From an uncultured Chryseobacterium sp. (lineage in GTDB: Bacteria > Bacteroidota > Bacteroidia > Flavobacteriales > Weeksellaceae): a stretch of 64,000 nucleotides of DNA. The position numbers were made by a program, and so were the translations under genes. The notes under the pieces are model-generated. The model made no database searches, was not told the origin of the DNA, and saw only the letters and a list, made by a program, of their open reading frames with translations. Shown here piece by piece: positions 17,321 through 25,590 of this stretch. Position 1 is the stretch's first letter. Every line of letters starts with the position of its first letter. The DNA is taken from the NCBI GenBank assembly GCA_913775525.1, contig CAJYLH010000022.1:310001-374000 (forward strand), in the 5' to 3' direction.

Positions 17321-18820
17321 TTAAAGTTTGTAGACTTCTAACAAATCTGCAATTTTTCTGTCATTGGCAAGCCTCGGGATCTTATTCTGGCCTCCCAGTT
17401 TTCCCTGAGATCTGGCGTAGTCCTGAAATGCATTTTTCTTCAGGGAGGAAATCCTGAGAGGCTGGAGGATGTTACCGGAAATAAGGTCATCATAATACGT
17501 ATTGCGTTGTCTCATCTGACGGTCCAGTTCATATCGGAAAGCTTCCGGGTTCTGCGGCTCTTTTTCAAATTCAATCAGCCATTCGTGATAGGGTAGACCC
17601 GACTGAGGATTGACTTCCGGCGCCAGATGAAATTCTGTGATCTGTGCCGGAAATTTCTGAAGGGTCGCTTTAATAGCTTCTTCCGCTTCAAAAGCAATGA
17701 CATGCTCACCGAAAGCTGAAGTATAATGCTTCGTTCTTCCGCTTACCACAATTGTGTAAGGATCTTTACTGATGAACCGGATCACATCACCAATCGAATA
17801 GGCCCATAAGCCGGAATTGGTGGTCAGGATCATAGCATAGTCCCTGTTAAGTTCGATATCCTTTAAGGTCAGCCTGGTAGCGCCGGGTTTACCATATTCT
17901 TCAAGAGGAATAAATTCATAAAAGATACCGTGACGGGTAAGCAGCAGGAGTCCTTCCCTGGTGTAATCGTCCTGGAATGCAAAAAAACCTTCAGAAGCAG
18001 GAAAGGTCTGGATGATATCTACCGTTCCGCCTAAAAGATCTTCCATCTTTTCCCGGTAAGGTTCATAATTTACCCCACCTGTAACAATGAGCTGAAGATT
18101 GGGAAAAATCTGTTTTATTTTTTTGCCGTGCTTTTCCGTCAGCTTTTCAAAGTACATGATCAGCCAGGGCGGGATGCCGGAGATGAGCGTCATATTTTCC
18201 TTTTCTGTCTCCAGTACAATCTGGTCCACCTTGGTTTCCCAGTCTTCAATGATATTGGTTTCCCAGCTGGGAAGCCTGTTTTTCTGCAGGTATCCCGGGA
18301 TATGATGTGCCACGATGCCAGACAGCCTTCCGGTTTTTACCCCATAAAGGTCTTCAAGCTCCGGGCTTCCCTGGAGGAAGATCATTTTTCCGCCGACAAA
18401 ATCTGCATTGTTTTTTTGTGCAATATAATGAAAGAGGGCACTTTGGGCTCCTGCAACCTGAAAAGGCATTCCTTCATGGGAAATAGGAATATATTTAGAG
18501 CCTGAAGTAGTTCCCGACGTTTTTGCGAAATATTCCGGGATTCCGGGCCACAAAATATTGGCCTGCCCCTTTTTCATCCGTTCAATATACGGTTTGATAT
18601 CTTCATAATCAGATATGGCGACCTTGTCCTGAAAATCTTGTACAGACCGGATGTTTTCAAAATCGCGCTCCCTTCCAAACAGTGTCTTTTCTGCTTTTCT
18701 AACCAGCTCCAGCAATAATGCCTCCTGGTTTTGCACGGCATTGTTTCCGGAAGCACCGGCTTTACGGACATGTTTTCTGGCCCATAAGAGCGCCACTTGT
18801 TTCTTGAGGAAGTTTAACAT
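17321..18820 (-). CDS. GH3 family (auxin-responsive promoter type) acyl-adenylate synthetase-like protein
   Basis: This 499-residue protein matches bacterial members of the GH3 family, named after plant enzymes that adenylate carboxylic acids such as indole-3-acetate or jasmonate and join them to amino acids. Marks include YFAKTSGTTSGSKYIPIS (ATP-binding, about residues 106-123), LISGIPPWLIMYFEKL, VTGGVNYEPY, TFPASEGFFAFQ, GLWAYSIGDVIRF and VSGRTKHYTSAFGEHV. The core adenylation motifs look intact. It has no signal peptide and is likely cytoplasmic. The bacterial substrate is unknown. The promoter element lies four bases before the ATG, and no neighbour is close enough to form an operon. Confidence 0.9.
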   Translation of the reverse strand: MLNFLKKQVALLWARKHVRKAGASGNNAVQNQEALLLELVRKAEKTLFGRERDFENIRSVQDFQDKVAISDYEDIKPYIERMKKGQANILWPGIPEYFAKTSGTTSGSKYIPISHEGMPFQVAGAQSALFHYIAQKNNADFVGGKMIFLQGSPELEDLYGVKTGRLSGIVAHHIPGYLQKNRLPSWETNIIEDWETKVDQIVLETEKENMTLISGIPPWLIMYFEKLTEKHGKKIKQIFPNLQLIVTGGVNYEPYREKMEDLLGGTVDIIQTFPASEGFFAFQDDYTREGLLLLTRHGIFYEFIPLEEYGKPGATRLTLKDIELNRDYAMILTTNSGLWAYSIGDVIRFISKDPYTIVVSGRTKHYTSAFGEHVIAFEAEEAIKATLQKFPAQITEFHLAPEVNPQSGLPYHEWLIEFEKEPQNPEAFRYELDRQMRQRNTYYDDLISGNILQPLRISSLKKNAFQDYARSQGKLGGQNKIPRLANDRKIADLLEVYKL

Positions 18821-18824
18821 GGGT

Positions 18825-18832
18825 CAAATTTA
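18825..18832 (-). promoter_or_regulatory. -7 promoter element immediately upstream of the GH3 gene
   Basis: TAAATTTG on the minus strand matches TAnnTTTG, with four bases to the ATG at 18820, the same spacing as for dnaB and the nitroreductase. A leaderless mRNA is implied. Confidence 0.45.
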
Positions 18833-18878
18833 TAAATAACTGAATAATCTCAACCCATATTGTGGGCAGTAAATCAAT

Positions 18879-18904
18879 AAAAAAACCGATGAATGAATCA
18901 TCGG
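18879..18904 (-). terminator. Rho-independent terminator
   Basis: Perfect 7-bp stem CCGATGA / TCATCGG (18886-18892 and 18898-18904) with a 5-base loop, followed on the minus strand by seven T. It ends the transcript of the small protein at 18946. Confidence 0.85.
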
Positions 18905-18945
18905 CCTTCGAAATTTGATTATGAAAATAACAACTATATATAAGT

Positions 18946-19185
18946 TTATTTATTTGCTTTGTATCTCTTATCAGGGGTACCGTCCTTCTTAAGCATTTTA
19001 TTTTCCTTATATCTCTTATCCGGCGTCCCGTCCTTTTTCATTTTGGCGACTGGTTTTGCCGTTTTTGTTTCTGTGGTTTTTACCGTTTTTACGGTTTGTT
19101 GTGTGGCTTTTGCAGGGGCTGTCTGCTGAGCCGTAGCTAGTCCAAGTCCAAGAACAAGTGACATTGCGGTTAATAATTTTCTCAT
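18946..19185 (-). CDS. Small secreted basic protein with DGTPDKRYK repeats
   Basis: The 79-residue product has a signal peptide (about residues 1-19, ending GLATAQ), a Thr/Lys/Ala-rich low-complexity middle (TVKTVKTTETKTAKPVAK) and two copies of KKDGTPDKRYK at the C-terminus. The mature protein would be about 60 residues and strongly basic. It has a promoter element (TATCTTTG) and a strong terminator, so it is a real single-gene unit. I do not recognise a function. The repeated basic segments could bind DNA, polysaccharide or the cell envelope, but nothing in the sequence proves it. Confidence 0.72.
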   Translation of the reverse strand: MRKLLTAMSLVLGLGLATAQQTAPAKATQQTVKTVKTTETKTAKPVAKMKKDGTPDKRYKENKMLKKDGTPDKRYKANK

Positions 19186-19210
19186 GATGGGTTGTATTTG
19201 TTTTCTTGTT

Positions 19211-19218
19211 CAAAGATA
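19211..19218 (-). promoter_or_regulatory. -7 promoter element of the small secreted protein gene
   Basis: TATCTTTG on the minus strand matches TAnnTTTG, 25 bases before the ATG at 19185. Confidence 0.42.
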
Positions 19219-19305
19219 GACAAAAACAGGACTGAAAAATCTGCCTTTTAGAAACTTAACTAAAGTTTATCAGTGCTTAAAAAAAGATTAAACTACTGCT
19301 GTTCC

Positions 19306-19342
19306 CTAAATAAAACCTGCTCCTCAAAACTGAGAAGCAGGT
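19306..19342 (-). terminator. Rho-independent terminator
   Basis: 12-bp stem with one mismatch, ACCTGCTTCTCA / TGAGGAGCAGGT on the minus strand (19315-19326 and 19331-19342), 4-base loop, then TTTATTT. It lies 26 bases past the stop of the lipoprotein gene at 19369. Confidence 0.78.
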
Positions 19343-19368
19343 CCTAACATATTGCATGAATAGTTGGC

Positions 19369-19761
19369 TTAACGGGTACAGTTAGCTGTCCACGTCTTAC
19401 CGTCTCTTGTGTAGAATATTTTCAATTCATTATTGTCAATTCTGATGTAAGTACTTGCATTAGAACCTACCATTACCAGAGTATTGTCTCCTGTCTGCTG
19501 AAACTCTACCCCGTTAAGATCCGGAATGTTGTTCGAAAAGGCAAAATTGTACTTGGTTCCGCTGGCAATTTTTGTTACAAACACACTTCCGTCATTAGCA
19601 CTGATGGTGTTACTTCCTTCTTTGTAAGAAATACTTCCCCTATAGGTTCCTGCAAAGAAGTCGTTGTTCGCAGGATCGTCATCATCGCTGCATGAAGTGA
19701 AAGACAATGCCGTGAAAAACACCAGCATAAACAGTCCTAAAATTTTGATTGCTTTTTTCAT
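19369..19761 (-). CDS. Putative lipoprotein, lipocalin-like size
   Basis: With the ATG at 19761 the protein has 130 residues and a clean lipoprotein signal: MKKAIKILGLFMLVFFTALS and then the lipobox Cys in FTSCSDDDDP. An in-frame start further upstream (19803) would place 14 unlikely residues before this signal and is rejected. After an acidic DDDDPANND spacer the mature part alternates short beta-like strands (YRGSISYKEGSNTISAND, VFVTKIASGTKYNFAF, NTLVMVGSNASTYIRID) and ends in CTR. The pattern resembles small flavobacterial outer-membrane lipoproteins with a lipocalin-like fold, but no binding motif is visible. Function is unknown. Confidence 0.7.
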   Translation of the reverse strand: MKKAIKILGLFMLVFFTALSFTSCSDDDDPANNDFFAGTYRGSISYKEGSNTISANDGSVFVTKIASGTKYNFAFSNNIPDLNGVEFQQTGDNTLVMVGSNASTYIRIDNNELKIFYTRDGKTWTANCTR

Positions 19762-19934
19762 AATATCATTTCTTAGTTGTAAAAAGTACTTTTCAAACAG
19801 CATGCCACAGAGGTGGATAAAATTCGTTTTTAACGTTTGTTAGGCTTATTTATAAAGGTTTTTGATTTGATGCGCCTGCCAGGCCAGATGGCACAGAAAT
19901 TGGCTTTTAGCCTACCTGAATCACGAATTATCCA

Positions 19935-19942
19935 TACCTTTG
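19935..19942 (+). promoter_or_regulatory. Possible -7 promoter element of mfd
   Basis: TACCTTTG matches TAnnTTTG, 62 bases upstream of the mfd ATG. No -33 TTG at the right spacing was seen. Confidence 0.35.
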
Positions 19943-20004
19943 TATCTGTGATACGGTTTCGGAAAGTTTCGGATCCGCATTCTTGCTTATACCCGATTTT
20001 ATTT

Positions 20005-23000
20005 ATGCAGTTAAAAACCATCAATGAAAAATTTCTTCCGTATCTCCTCCAGAAGGAGTTCGGTAAGGAAATTTTTAACCGGCTGGACACTCAAAACCAT
20101 ATTGCCGTAAAAGGAAGCGCAGGATCTGCCGTTTCCGTTCTTACCGCTGAACTTTTCCTTACCCATAAAAAGACAGTATTGTACCTGACTGATGATAAGG
20201 AGGATGCTCTTTATATCAATACTGAAATGGAAGGGCTGCTTGGAAAAGATAAAGTACTGTACTTTCCTGCAACCCATCTTGAACCTTATCAGGTGGAAAA
20301 GACGCAGAATGCGAACCTGGTTTTACGGACCGAAGTGCTGAATAAGATGAGCTCCGGAAAAACGCCGAGGGTAATCGTTGCCTATATGGGCGCATTATCT
20401 GAAAAGGTATTGAAAAAGGAGGATTTCAAAGCCATTTCACATCACATCGAGGTCGGCAGCCAGCTTGATTTTGATTTCATAGATGAACTGCTGAACCATT
20501 ATCATTTTCAGCAGACTGATTTCGTTTCAGAGCCGGGAGAGTTTTCCGTACGGGGAGGAATTGTAGATGTCTTTTCGTATTCCAATGAGAAACCGTACCG
20601 GATTACATTTTTCGGCAATGAGGTGGAAAGCATCCGTACTTTTGATATCGAGACCCAGCTTTCCGTAGATAAGGTGAAAGAATTCCAGCTTGTGTCCAAT
20701 ATGAATTTTTCAGTGACCGGAAGCCGCGTGTCATTATTGCAGCTTTTATCTGAGGACAGTTTCATCGTTTCTAAAAATGCGGTCGTGGGATTGGGTAAAA
20801 TCAAGACCTTTTATGAAAAAGCCTTAGAAAAATATGGAACCCTCCATCAGGATATAGCCCACCGTGAACCTCAGGAACTCTTTATTTCCGATGAAGAATT
20901 TTTGTTTGACTACAAAAAGTTTCGTACTATTGATTTCAGCAGCGTAGCTCTAGACAGTATAAAAGATCAGTCTGAAATTCTCCTGGAGCAGACTGCCCAG
21001 CCTTCTTTTCATAAGAATTTCGAACTCCTGGCGGAAGACCTGGAAAAAAGGCAGTCAGAAGGTTTTGATACCTGGATTTCCTTCTCCACAGAAAAACAAA
21101 AGGAAAGGCTGGAGCTGATTTTTGAAGAACTGGAACGTGAAGTGCCTTTTAAAAGTTTCACGTCTGAACTGCATGAAGGCTTCGTAGACAACAGCCGGAA
21201 AATCCTGATTTACACCGACCATCAGATTTTCGACCGTTACCAGCGGTACAAAGCCAAAAATACATTTGCCAAATCTGAGCAGCTGACGCTTAAAGACCTG
21301 ATGTCCCTTAAGATCGGAGATTATATCGCCCATATCGATCACGGGATCGGAAAATTTATGGGGCTTGTAAAAGTAAACAATGACGGTAAGATCCAGGAAT
21401 GTTTCAAACTCACCTATAAAAACGGTGACCTTTTATATGTAAGCATCCATTCCCTTCATAAGATTTCAAAATATAACGGTCCTGAGGGCAGGGAGATTGT
21501 ACTCAGTAAGCTCGGATCCCCGGCATGGAAATCTTTGAAACAGAAAACCAAAGAAAAGGTAAAACAGATTGCGTTTGACCTTATTAAATTATACGCCCAG
21601 AGAAAATCGGCTAAAGGATTTTCATATTCCCAGGATTCCTACCTGCAGAATGAACTGGAAGCCAGTTTTATCTATGAAGATACACCGGACCAGGAGAAAG
21701 CCACCATTGATGTAAAAAAGGATATGGAAGATACTACGGTGATGGACAGGCTGGTGTGCGGTGATGTAGGATTCGGTAAAACCGAAGTGGCTATCCGGGC
21801 CGCATTTAAAGCCGCTACAGACGGAAAGCAGGTTGCCGTATTAGTTCCAACCACGATCCTGGCTTTTCAGCATTACAGGAGTTTCAGGGAACGCTTAAAG
21901 GATTTTCCGGTTAATATTTCGTATCTCAACCGTTTCAGGACGGCAAAACAGAAGTCTGAAACCCTGGCAGCCCTGAAAGACGGGAAAGTGGATATTATCA
22001 TCGGGACGCACCAATTGGCCGGGAGCAGTGTTAAGTTTAAAGATCTTGGACTGCTCATCATTGATGAGGAACATAAGTTCGGGGTTTCCGTAAAAGATAA
22101 GCTGAAAACCATGAAAACCAATGTTGATACCCTGACATTAACCGCCACACCTATTCCAAGGACATTGCAGTTTTCCTTAATGGCGGCAAGAGATTTATCC
22201 GTTATTAAAACGCCTCCGCCTAACCGGCAGCCTGTAGATACACAACTGGTAGGATTTAATGAAGAAATTATACGGGACGCTGTTTCGTATGAACTTCAAA
22301 GGGACGGGCAGGTTTATTTTATCAACAACAGGGTGGAAAACCTGAAAGATATTGCGGGCCTGATCCAGCGCCTGGTGCCTGATGCAAAAGTTATTACCGG
22401 GCATGGGCAGATGGAAGGAAAACAGCTGGAAAAGAACGTCCTGGATTTTATGGAAGGCAAATATGACGTCCTGGTCTCCACAACTATCGTGGAAAGCGGT
22501 GTGGATGTTCCCAATGCCAATACGATTTTCATCAATGATGCCCACCGGTTCGGGATGGCAGACCTTCACCAGATGAGGGGAAGGGTAGGACGAAGCAACA
22601 GGAAAGCATTCTGTTACCTGATTACCCCTCCTTACGATATGATGACTGCTGATGCCAGAAAGAGGCTTGAGGCCATTGAGCAGTTTTCAGATCTGGGAAG
22701 CGGTTTCCAGATTGCCATGAAAGACCTGGAAATCCGGGGTGCGGGGGACCTGCTAGGGGCGGAGCAAAGCGGATTCATCAATGAGATGGGCTTTGAGACC
22801 TATCAGAAGCTGATGCAGGAAGCACTGGAGGAGCTGAAAGATGATGAAGATTTTGAAAACCTTTTTGAAAACGAAGAAGACCGGCAAAAGCTTTTTAAAA
22901 GCACTAAAGATGTCAACATTGATACTGACCTTGAACTGATGCTTCCGGATTCCTATATTTCCAATACCGAAGAAAGGCTTCTGCTGTATCAGAAAATTGC

Positions 23001-23373
23001 TGAAATTGATAATGAAAAAGACCTTCAGAAATTTGAGCATGAACTGACAGACCGCTTCGGAGCATTACCGAAAGAAGCGGTGAACCTCCTGAAAAGTGTT
23101 TCCCTGAAATGGCTGGCCTCCGATATCGGATTTGAAAGAATCGTAATGAAAAACGGTATTTTCCTCGGCTATTTCCCGGCGAACCCTCAGGATAAATTTT
23201 ATCAGACCGATAAATTCAGGCATATCATCAGTTATCTTACCCAGAACCCTGCTGAAGCGCAGCTGAAAGAAAAGGTAACCAAAGATGGAAATCACCTGAT
23301 GATGAGAAAAGATAAGATCAAAAATGTAGATGAGGTAAATACCCTTCTAAAATCTATTCTTCAGACCAAATAA
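20005..23373 (+). CDS. mfd: Transcription-repair coupling factor
   Basis: Mfd removes RNA polymerase stalled at DNA damage and recruits UvrA. The ATG at 20005 (MQLKTINEKFLPYL) gives 1122 residues, the usual size. An earlier in-frame ATG at 19837 would add 56 residues that cover the likely promoter and look non-coding. Domain order is standard: UvrB-like N-terminal domains (VSEPGEFSVRGGIVDVFSY), the polymerase-interacting domain (IGDYIAHIDHGIGKFMGL, from about residue 435), the RecG-like translocase with Walker A GDVGFGKT at about 588-595 and DEEH at about 686-689, TATPIPRTLQFSL, GRVGRS, and the C-terminal domain (ELMLPDSYISNTEERLLLYQK). Two hairpins follow the gene. Confidence 0.97.
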   Translation: MQLKTINEKFLPYLLQKEFGKEIFNRLDTQNHIAVKGSAGSAVSVLTAELFLTHKKTVLYLTDDKEDALYINTEMEGLLGKDKVLYFPATHLEPYQVEKTQNANLVLRTEVLNKMSSGKTPRVIVAYMGALSEKVLKKEDFKAISHHIEVGSQLDFDFIDELLNHYHFQQTDFVSEPGEFSVRGGIVDVFSYSNEKPYRITFFGNEVESIRTFDIETQLSVDKVKEFQLVSNMNFSVTGSRVSLLQLLSEDSFIVSKNAVVGLGKIKTFYEKALEKYGTLHQDIAHREPQELFISDEEFLFDYKKFRTIDFSSVALDSIKDQSEILLEQTAQPSFHKNFELLAEDLEKRQSEGFDTWISFSTEKQKERLELIFEELEREVPFKSFTSELHEGFVDNSRKILIYTDHQIFDRYQRYKAKNTFAKSEQLTLKDLMSLKIGDYIAHIDHGIGKFMGLVKVNNDGKIQECFKLTYKNGDLLYVSIHSLHKISKYNGPEGREIVLSKLGSPAWKSLKQKTKEKVKQIAFDLIKLYAQRKSAKGFSYSQDSYLQNELEASFIYEDTPDQEKATIDVKKDMEDTTVMDRLVCGDVGFGKTEVAIRAAFKAATDGKQVAVLVPTTILAFQHYRSFRERLKDFPVNISYLNRFRTAKQKSETLAALKDGKVDIIIGTHQLAGSSVKFKDLGLLIIDEEHKFGVSVKDKLKTMKTNVDTLTLTATPIPRTLQFSLMAARDLSVIKTPPPNRQPVDTQLVGFNEEIIRDAVSYELQRDGQVYFINNRVENLKDIAGLIQRLVPDAKVITGHGQMEGKQLEKNVLDFMEGKYDVLVSTTIVESGVDVPNANTIFINDAHRFGMADLHQMRGRVGRSNRKAFCYLITPPYDMMTADARKRLEAIEQFSDLGSGFQIAMKDLEIRGAGDLLGAEQSGFINEMGFETYQKLMQEALEELKDDEDFENLFENEEDRQKLFKSTKDVNIDTDLELMLPDSYISNTEERLLLYQKIAEIDNEKDLQKFEHELTDRFGALPKEAVNLLKSVSLKWLASDIGFERIVMKNGIFLGYFPANPQDKFYQTDKFRHIISYLTQNPAEAQLKEKVTKDGNHLMMRKDKIKNVDEVNTLLKSILQTK

Positions 23374-23416
23374 CTGGCTGCGGTCCTGTTTTCAGAGGCT
23401 GCTAAAAATACATTAG

Positions 23417-23453
23417 AGATCACATGAAGCATTTATTTTACGTGATCTTTTAT
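23417..23453 (+). terminator. Possible terminator 1 after mfd
   Basis: AGATCAC / GTGATCT (23417-23423 and 23442-23448), 7 bp with an 18-base loop, followed by TTTATTT. The long loop makes it less certain than the second hairpin. Confidence 0.5.
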
Positions 23454-23487
23454 TTGCACTATCAGTAAAGACACAGTCTGTATAACC

Positions 23488-23520
23488 CTACCAATTCAAT
23501 AGGTAGATTATTTTTTTTTA
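23488..23520 (+). terminator. Possible terminator 2 after mfd
   Basis: CTACC / GGTAG (23488-23492 and 23502-23506) with a 9-base loop is followed by ATTA and nine T. The stem is short but the T tract is strong. Confidence 0.5.
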
Positions 23521-23569
23521 ATTTATTGGCATTGGTTTTTATATTTTTTTTATTGAATGCGGTGGATTT

Positions 23570-23591
23570 TTATTAAATCAATTTTTAATAA
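23570..23591. repeat. AT-only palindrome beside the -33 region of the lipoprotein gene
   Basis: TTATTAAA / TTTAATAA (23570-23577 and 23584-23591) spaced by six bases. It overlaps the place where the -33 element for the promoter at 23604 would lie, so it could be an operator. In such AT-rich DNA chance is also possible. Confidence 0.25.
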
Positions 23592-23603
23592 GATAATTTT
23601 TTT

Positions 23604-23611
23604 TATATTTG
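23604..23611 (+). promoter_or_regulatory. -7 promoter element of the lipoprotein gene at 23634
   Basis: TATATTTG matches TAnnTTTG, 22 bases before the ATG. Confidence 0.45.
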
Positions 23612-23633
23612 GCGGTATTGAAAATTAACATCT

Positions 23634-24509
23634 ATGACAAACAATTATTTTCTGAGAATCTTTGCTATTCTTACTCTTGGTCTGTTTATTTCCTGTGATA
23701 ATACGACAGATGATCCGCCTAATCAGAATAAAAATACCTCATCTTCCTCTTCATCATCTTCAGGTGGCAACAGTATTACTGGTCCCAGAATCCTTGAGAA
23801 GGTCAATATGGGGAATACGACTGTTGAGGAATACAGCAGTACTTCCGGAGTATTGTATCAGGCGGTCATCAGGGATAATTCCAGTTCCGATGCTATTACT
23901 GCTACATTAACGTACAATAATAATAAAGTTGCCAAAATAAAATATACCGATAATAAGCCGACCCATATTATCGACCACACTTATCTGATTACCTATACCA
24001 ATGGTAAGATTACTTCTATGACGCTGGACAATCCTACATTCAACATAAATAATCACAGTGATTTCAGTATTTTCTATGATTCAAACGGACAGCTGTACCG
24101 TATTGTGGAAAAGAAAAAAATGGGAGGCAGCAGCGTATATACCCACTATATTGAAGACAAATTTACCTTTGCTTCTACCAATGTAGCAAAAGTAGAACAT
24201 ACGACGATGTTAATGGATAACAATGCACCGGATACTACAACAGCTTCTACTATAGTATATGCGTATGATTCTTATGACAGCAAAATCAATCCTTATACGA
24301 CGCTTCCGAAAGAATATCTTATGGTGACCGGAGTTTTGATGGCCCAGGTTAATTTTTATATGCTTTCCAGCAATAATGTCGGAAATATTACGATCCAGAG
24401 TCCTATAGGCCCGGCGATACCGGTTCCTAAAACCTATCTTTATGATGCTCAAAATTATCCTGTATCTGACCAGACCCAAAGTGTAAAATATCTTTACAAA
24501 GCTTTATAA
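23634..24509 (+). CDS. Lipoprotein of unknown function with poly-Ser linker (paralog A)
   Basis: This 291-residue product has a lipoprotein signal (GLFISC, lipid on the Cys near residue 21). A Ser-rich linker with eight consecutive Ser (about 36-43) then leads to the mature domain from about residue 50 (ITGPRILEKVNMGNTTVEEY). The domain consists of many short beta strands (YNNNKVAKIKYTDN, YTNGKITSMTLDN, FYDSNGQLYRIVEK), a pattern like the RHS/YD-type or DUF4595-type beta folds seen in Bacteroidetes lipoproteins. It ends YDAQNYPVSDQTQSVKYLYKAL, a C-terminus shared with the next gene. Its location is probably the outer membrane. No catalytic motif is seen. Confidence 0.72.
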   Translation: MTNNYFLRIFAILTLGLFISCDNTTDDPPNQNKNTSSSSSSSSGGNSITGPRILEKVNMGNTTVEEYSSTSGVLYQAVIRDNSSSDAITATLTYNNNKVAKIKYTDNKPTHIIDHTYLITYTNGKITSMTLDNPTFNINNHSDFSIFYDSNGQLYRIVEKKKMGGSSVYTHYIEDKFTFASTNVAKVEHTTMLMDNNAPDTTTASTIVYAYDSYDSKINPYTTLPKEYLMVTGVLMAQVNFYMLSSNNVGNITIQSPIGPAIPVPKTYLYDAQNYPVSDQTQSVKYLYKAL

Positions 24510-24529
24510 TGGTTTTTGATTGCAATTTT

Positions 24530-24556
24530 TGCCTTAAAACAGGCAGTAAAATATTT
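24530..24556 (+). terminator. Weak terminator-like hairpin
   Basis: TGCCT / AGGCA (24530-24534 and 24541-24545), five base pairs, followed by a mixed A/T run. It lies between the two paralogous lipoprotein genes and may not terminate. Confidence 0.25.
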
Positions 24557-24583
24557 TGTATTCAAAAAAAAGTTATATTTTTG
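24556..24583 (+). promoter_or_regulatory. Promoter of the lipoprotein gene at 24608
   Basis: TTG (24556-24558), 17 bases, then TATTTTTG (24576-24583), matching TTG-N(17-23)-TAnnTTTG. The ATG lies 24 bases downstream. Confidence 0.5.
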
Positions 24584-24607
24584 ACCAAATAAATAATCCC
24601 TTAAGGA

Positions 24608-25534
24608 ATGAAACGACTCTTTTACTTTATTTTATTGCTGGCCGGTCTTTCTGCCGTGCATTCTTGTAAAGATCTGCTGGATGAAAATGGCGATCCCCTG
24701 TTGGATATCAATGAAAATACAGGGCTGAACGGACCAAGAGCATTGTTCAGGGAAATTACGGATTCAGATACGCTGGCAGAATATCATTATAACGGGTCAT
24801 TGCTGTCCAGAGTAATTACAGACAGTGCTTCAATAACCGATGTGATGTGGAGCGGAGATAAAATAAGCAAAATCACCTTTAAGGGTTTCCTGGATCTGGA
24901 TGGAGACGGAGATCTGGATAAAGACAGCATCTCTTATACCCAGCTATTTACGTATGGTAACAGCGGAAAACTGGAAACGATCTCAGAGAACAGATCATTC
25001 TTTAAGAGAACTACTGTGCCGCCGTCTACTACGCCGGGTCCGCAGACTTTATACAAGAAAACAAAATCGCTTTATACACTTAAGTATGCGACAGCGACCA
25101 GCAAGCTGGATTCCATTATCATGAGAAACGGTCCGGATGCTCCGGGAACAATTGGTTTCCAGGATTATTCAAAGACAAAATATGAGTACCTGGGAGATAA
25201 TATTTCAAAGGTAACCAGAAAATACGGCCCTCTTAACGGAAATGCTTTCGGAAGCGTTCTTACGGCTTATGCTTATGAGTATACCAATTATGATGATAAG
25301 ATCAGCCCTTTTACACTGATTCCTTTCGGATATAAAATTTCAAGGATCTTATCTACAGAAAGAAATGATATTGAAAGCAGTATGCTTTCCCCGAACAGCC
25401 CGAAAAGATTGTCCATCACAGATCTTATGACTCCTGTTCCGGCACCGGTTATATTCTCTACAGACTATAATTATGATGCACAGAGCTATATGAAAAAAGG
25501 CTTCGGAGTCAATTATATTTACAAACCATTGTAA
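24608..25534 (+). CDS. Lipoprotein of unknown function (paralog B)
   Basis: The 308-residue product carries a lipoprotein signal (LSAVHSC, Cys near residue 20) followed by KDLLDENGDPLLD. It is a paralog of the preceding gene: both have a conserved GPR motif early in the mature part (NGPRALFREI and ITGPRILEKV), short YNGSLLSRV / GKLETISEN-like beta strands, a conserved segment YTNYDDKISPFTLIPFGY (compare YDSYDSKINPYTTLPKEY), and the ending NYDAQSYMKKGFGVNYIYKPL. It has no poly-Ser linker. An acidic stretch DLDGDGDLDKDS (about 98-109) looks like a calcium-binding loop. The function is unknown, and the location is probably the outer membrane. A good terminator follows. Confidence 0.72.
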   Translation: MKRLFYFILLLAGLSAVHSCKDLLDENGDPLLDINENTGLNGPRALFREITDSDTLAEYHYNGSLLSRVITDSASITDVMWSGDKISKITFKGFLDLDGDGDLDKDSISYTQLFTYGNSGKLETISENRSFFKRTTVPPSTTPGPQTLYKKTKSLYTLKYATATSKLDSIIMRNGPDAPGTIGFQDYSKTKYEYLGDNISKVTRKYGPLNGNAFGSVLTAYAYEYTNYDDKISPFTLIPFGYKISRILSTERNDIESSMLSPNSPKRLSITDLMTPVPAPVIFSTDYNYDAQSYMKKGFGVNYIYKPL

Positions 25535-25556
25535 TACGATTTCCAGAAATATCAAG

Positions 25557-25590
25557 ACTCAATCCTTACAGGGTTGAGTTTTTTATTTAT
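25557..25590 (+). terminator. Rho-independent terminator of the lipoprotein gene, overlapping the pth promoter
   Basis: The 8-bp stem CTCAATCC / GGGTTGAG (25558-25565 and 25571-25578, with one T-G pair) has a 5-base loop and is followed by TTTTTTATTT. Its right arm contains the TTG that serves as -33 of the pth promoter. Confidence 0.75.

Noticed and set aside
19837-20004. A 56-residue N-terminal extension of mfd
   Set aside because: The extension covers a promoter-like TACCTTTG, has no likeness to Mfd, and the ATG at 20005 starts the family-typical sequence.
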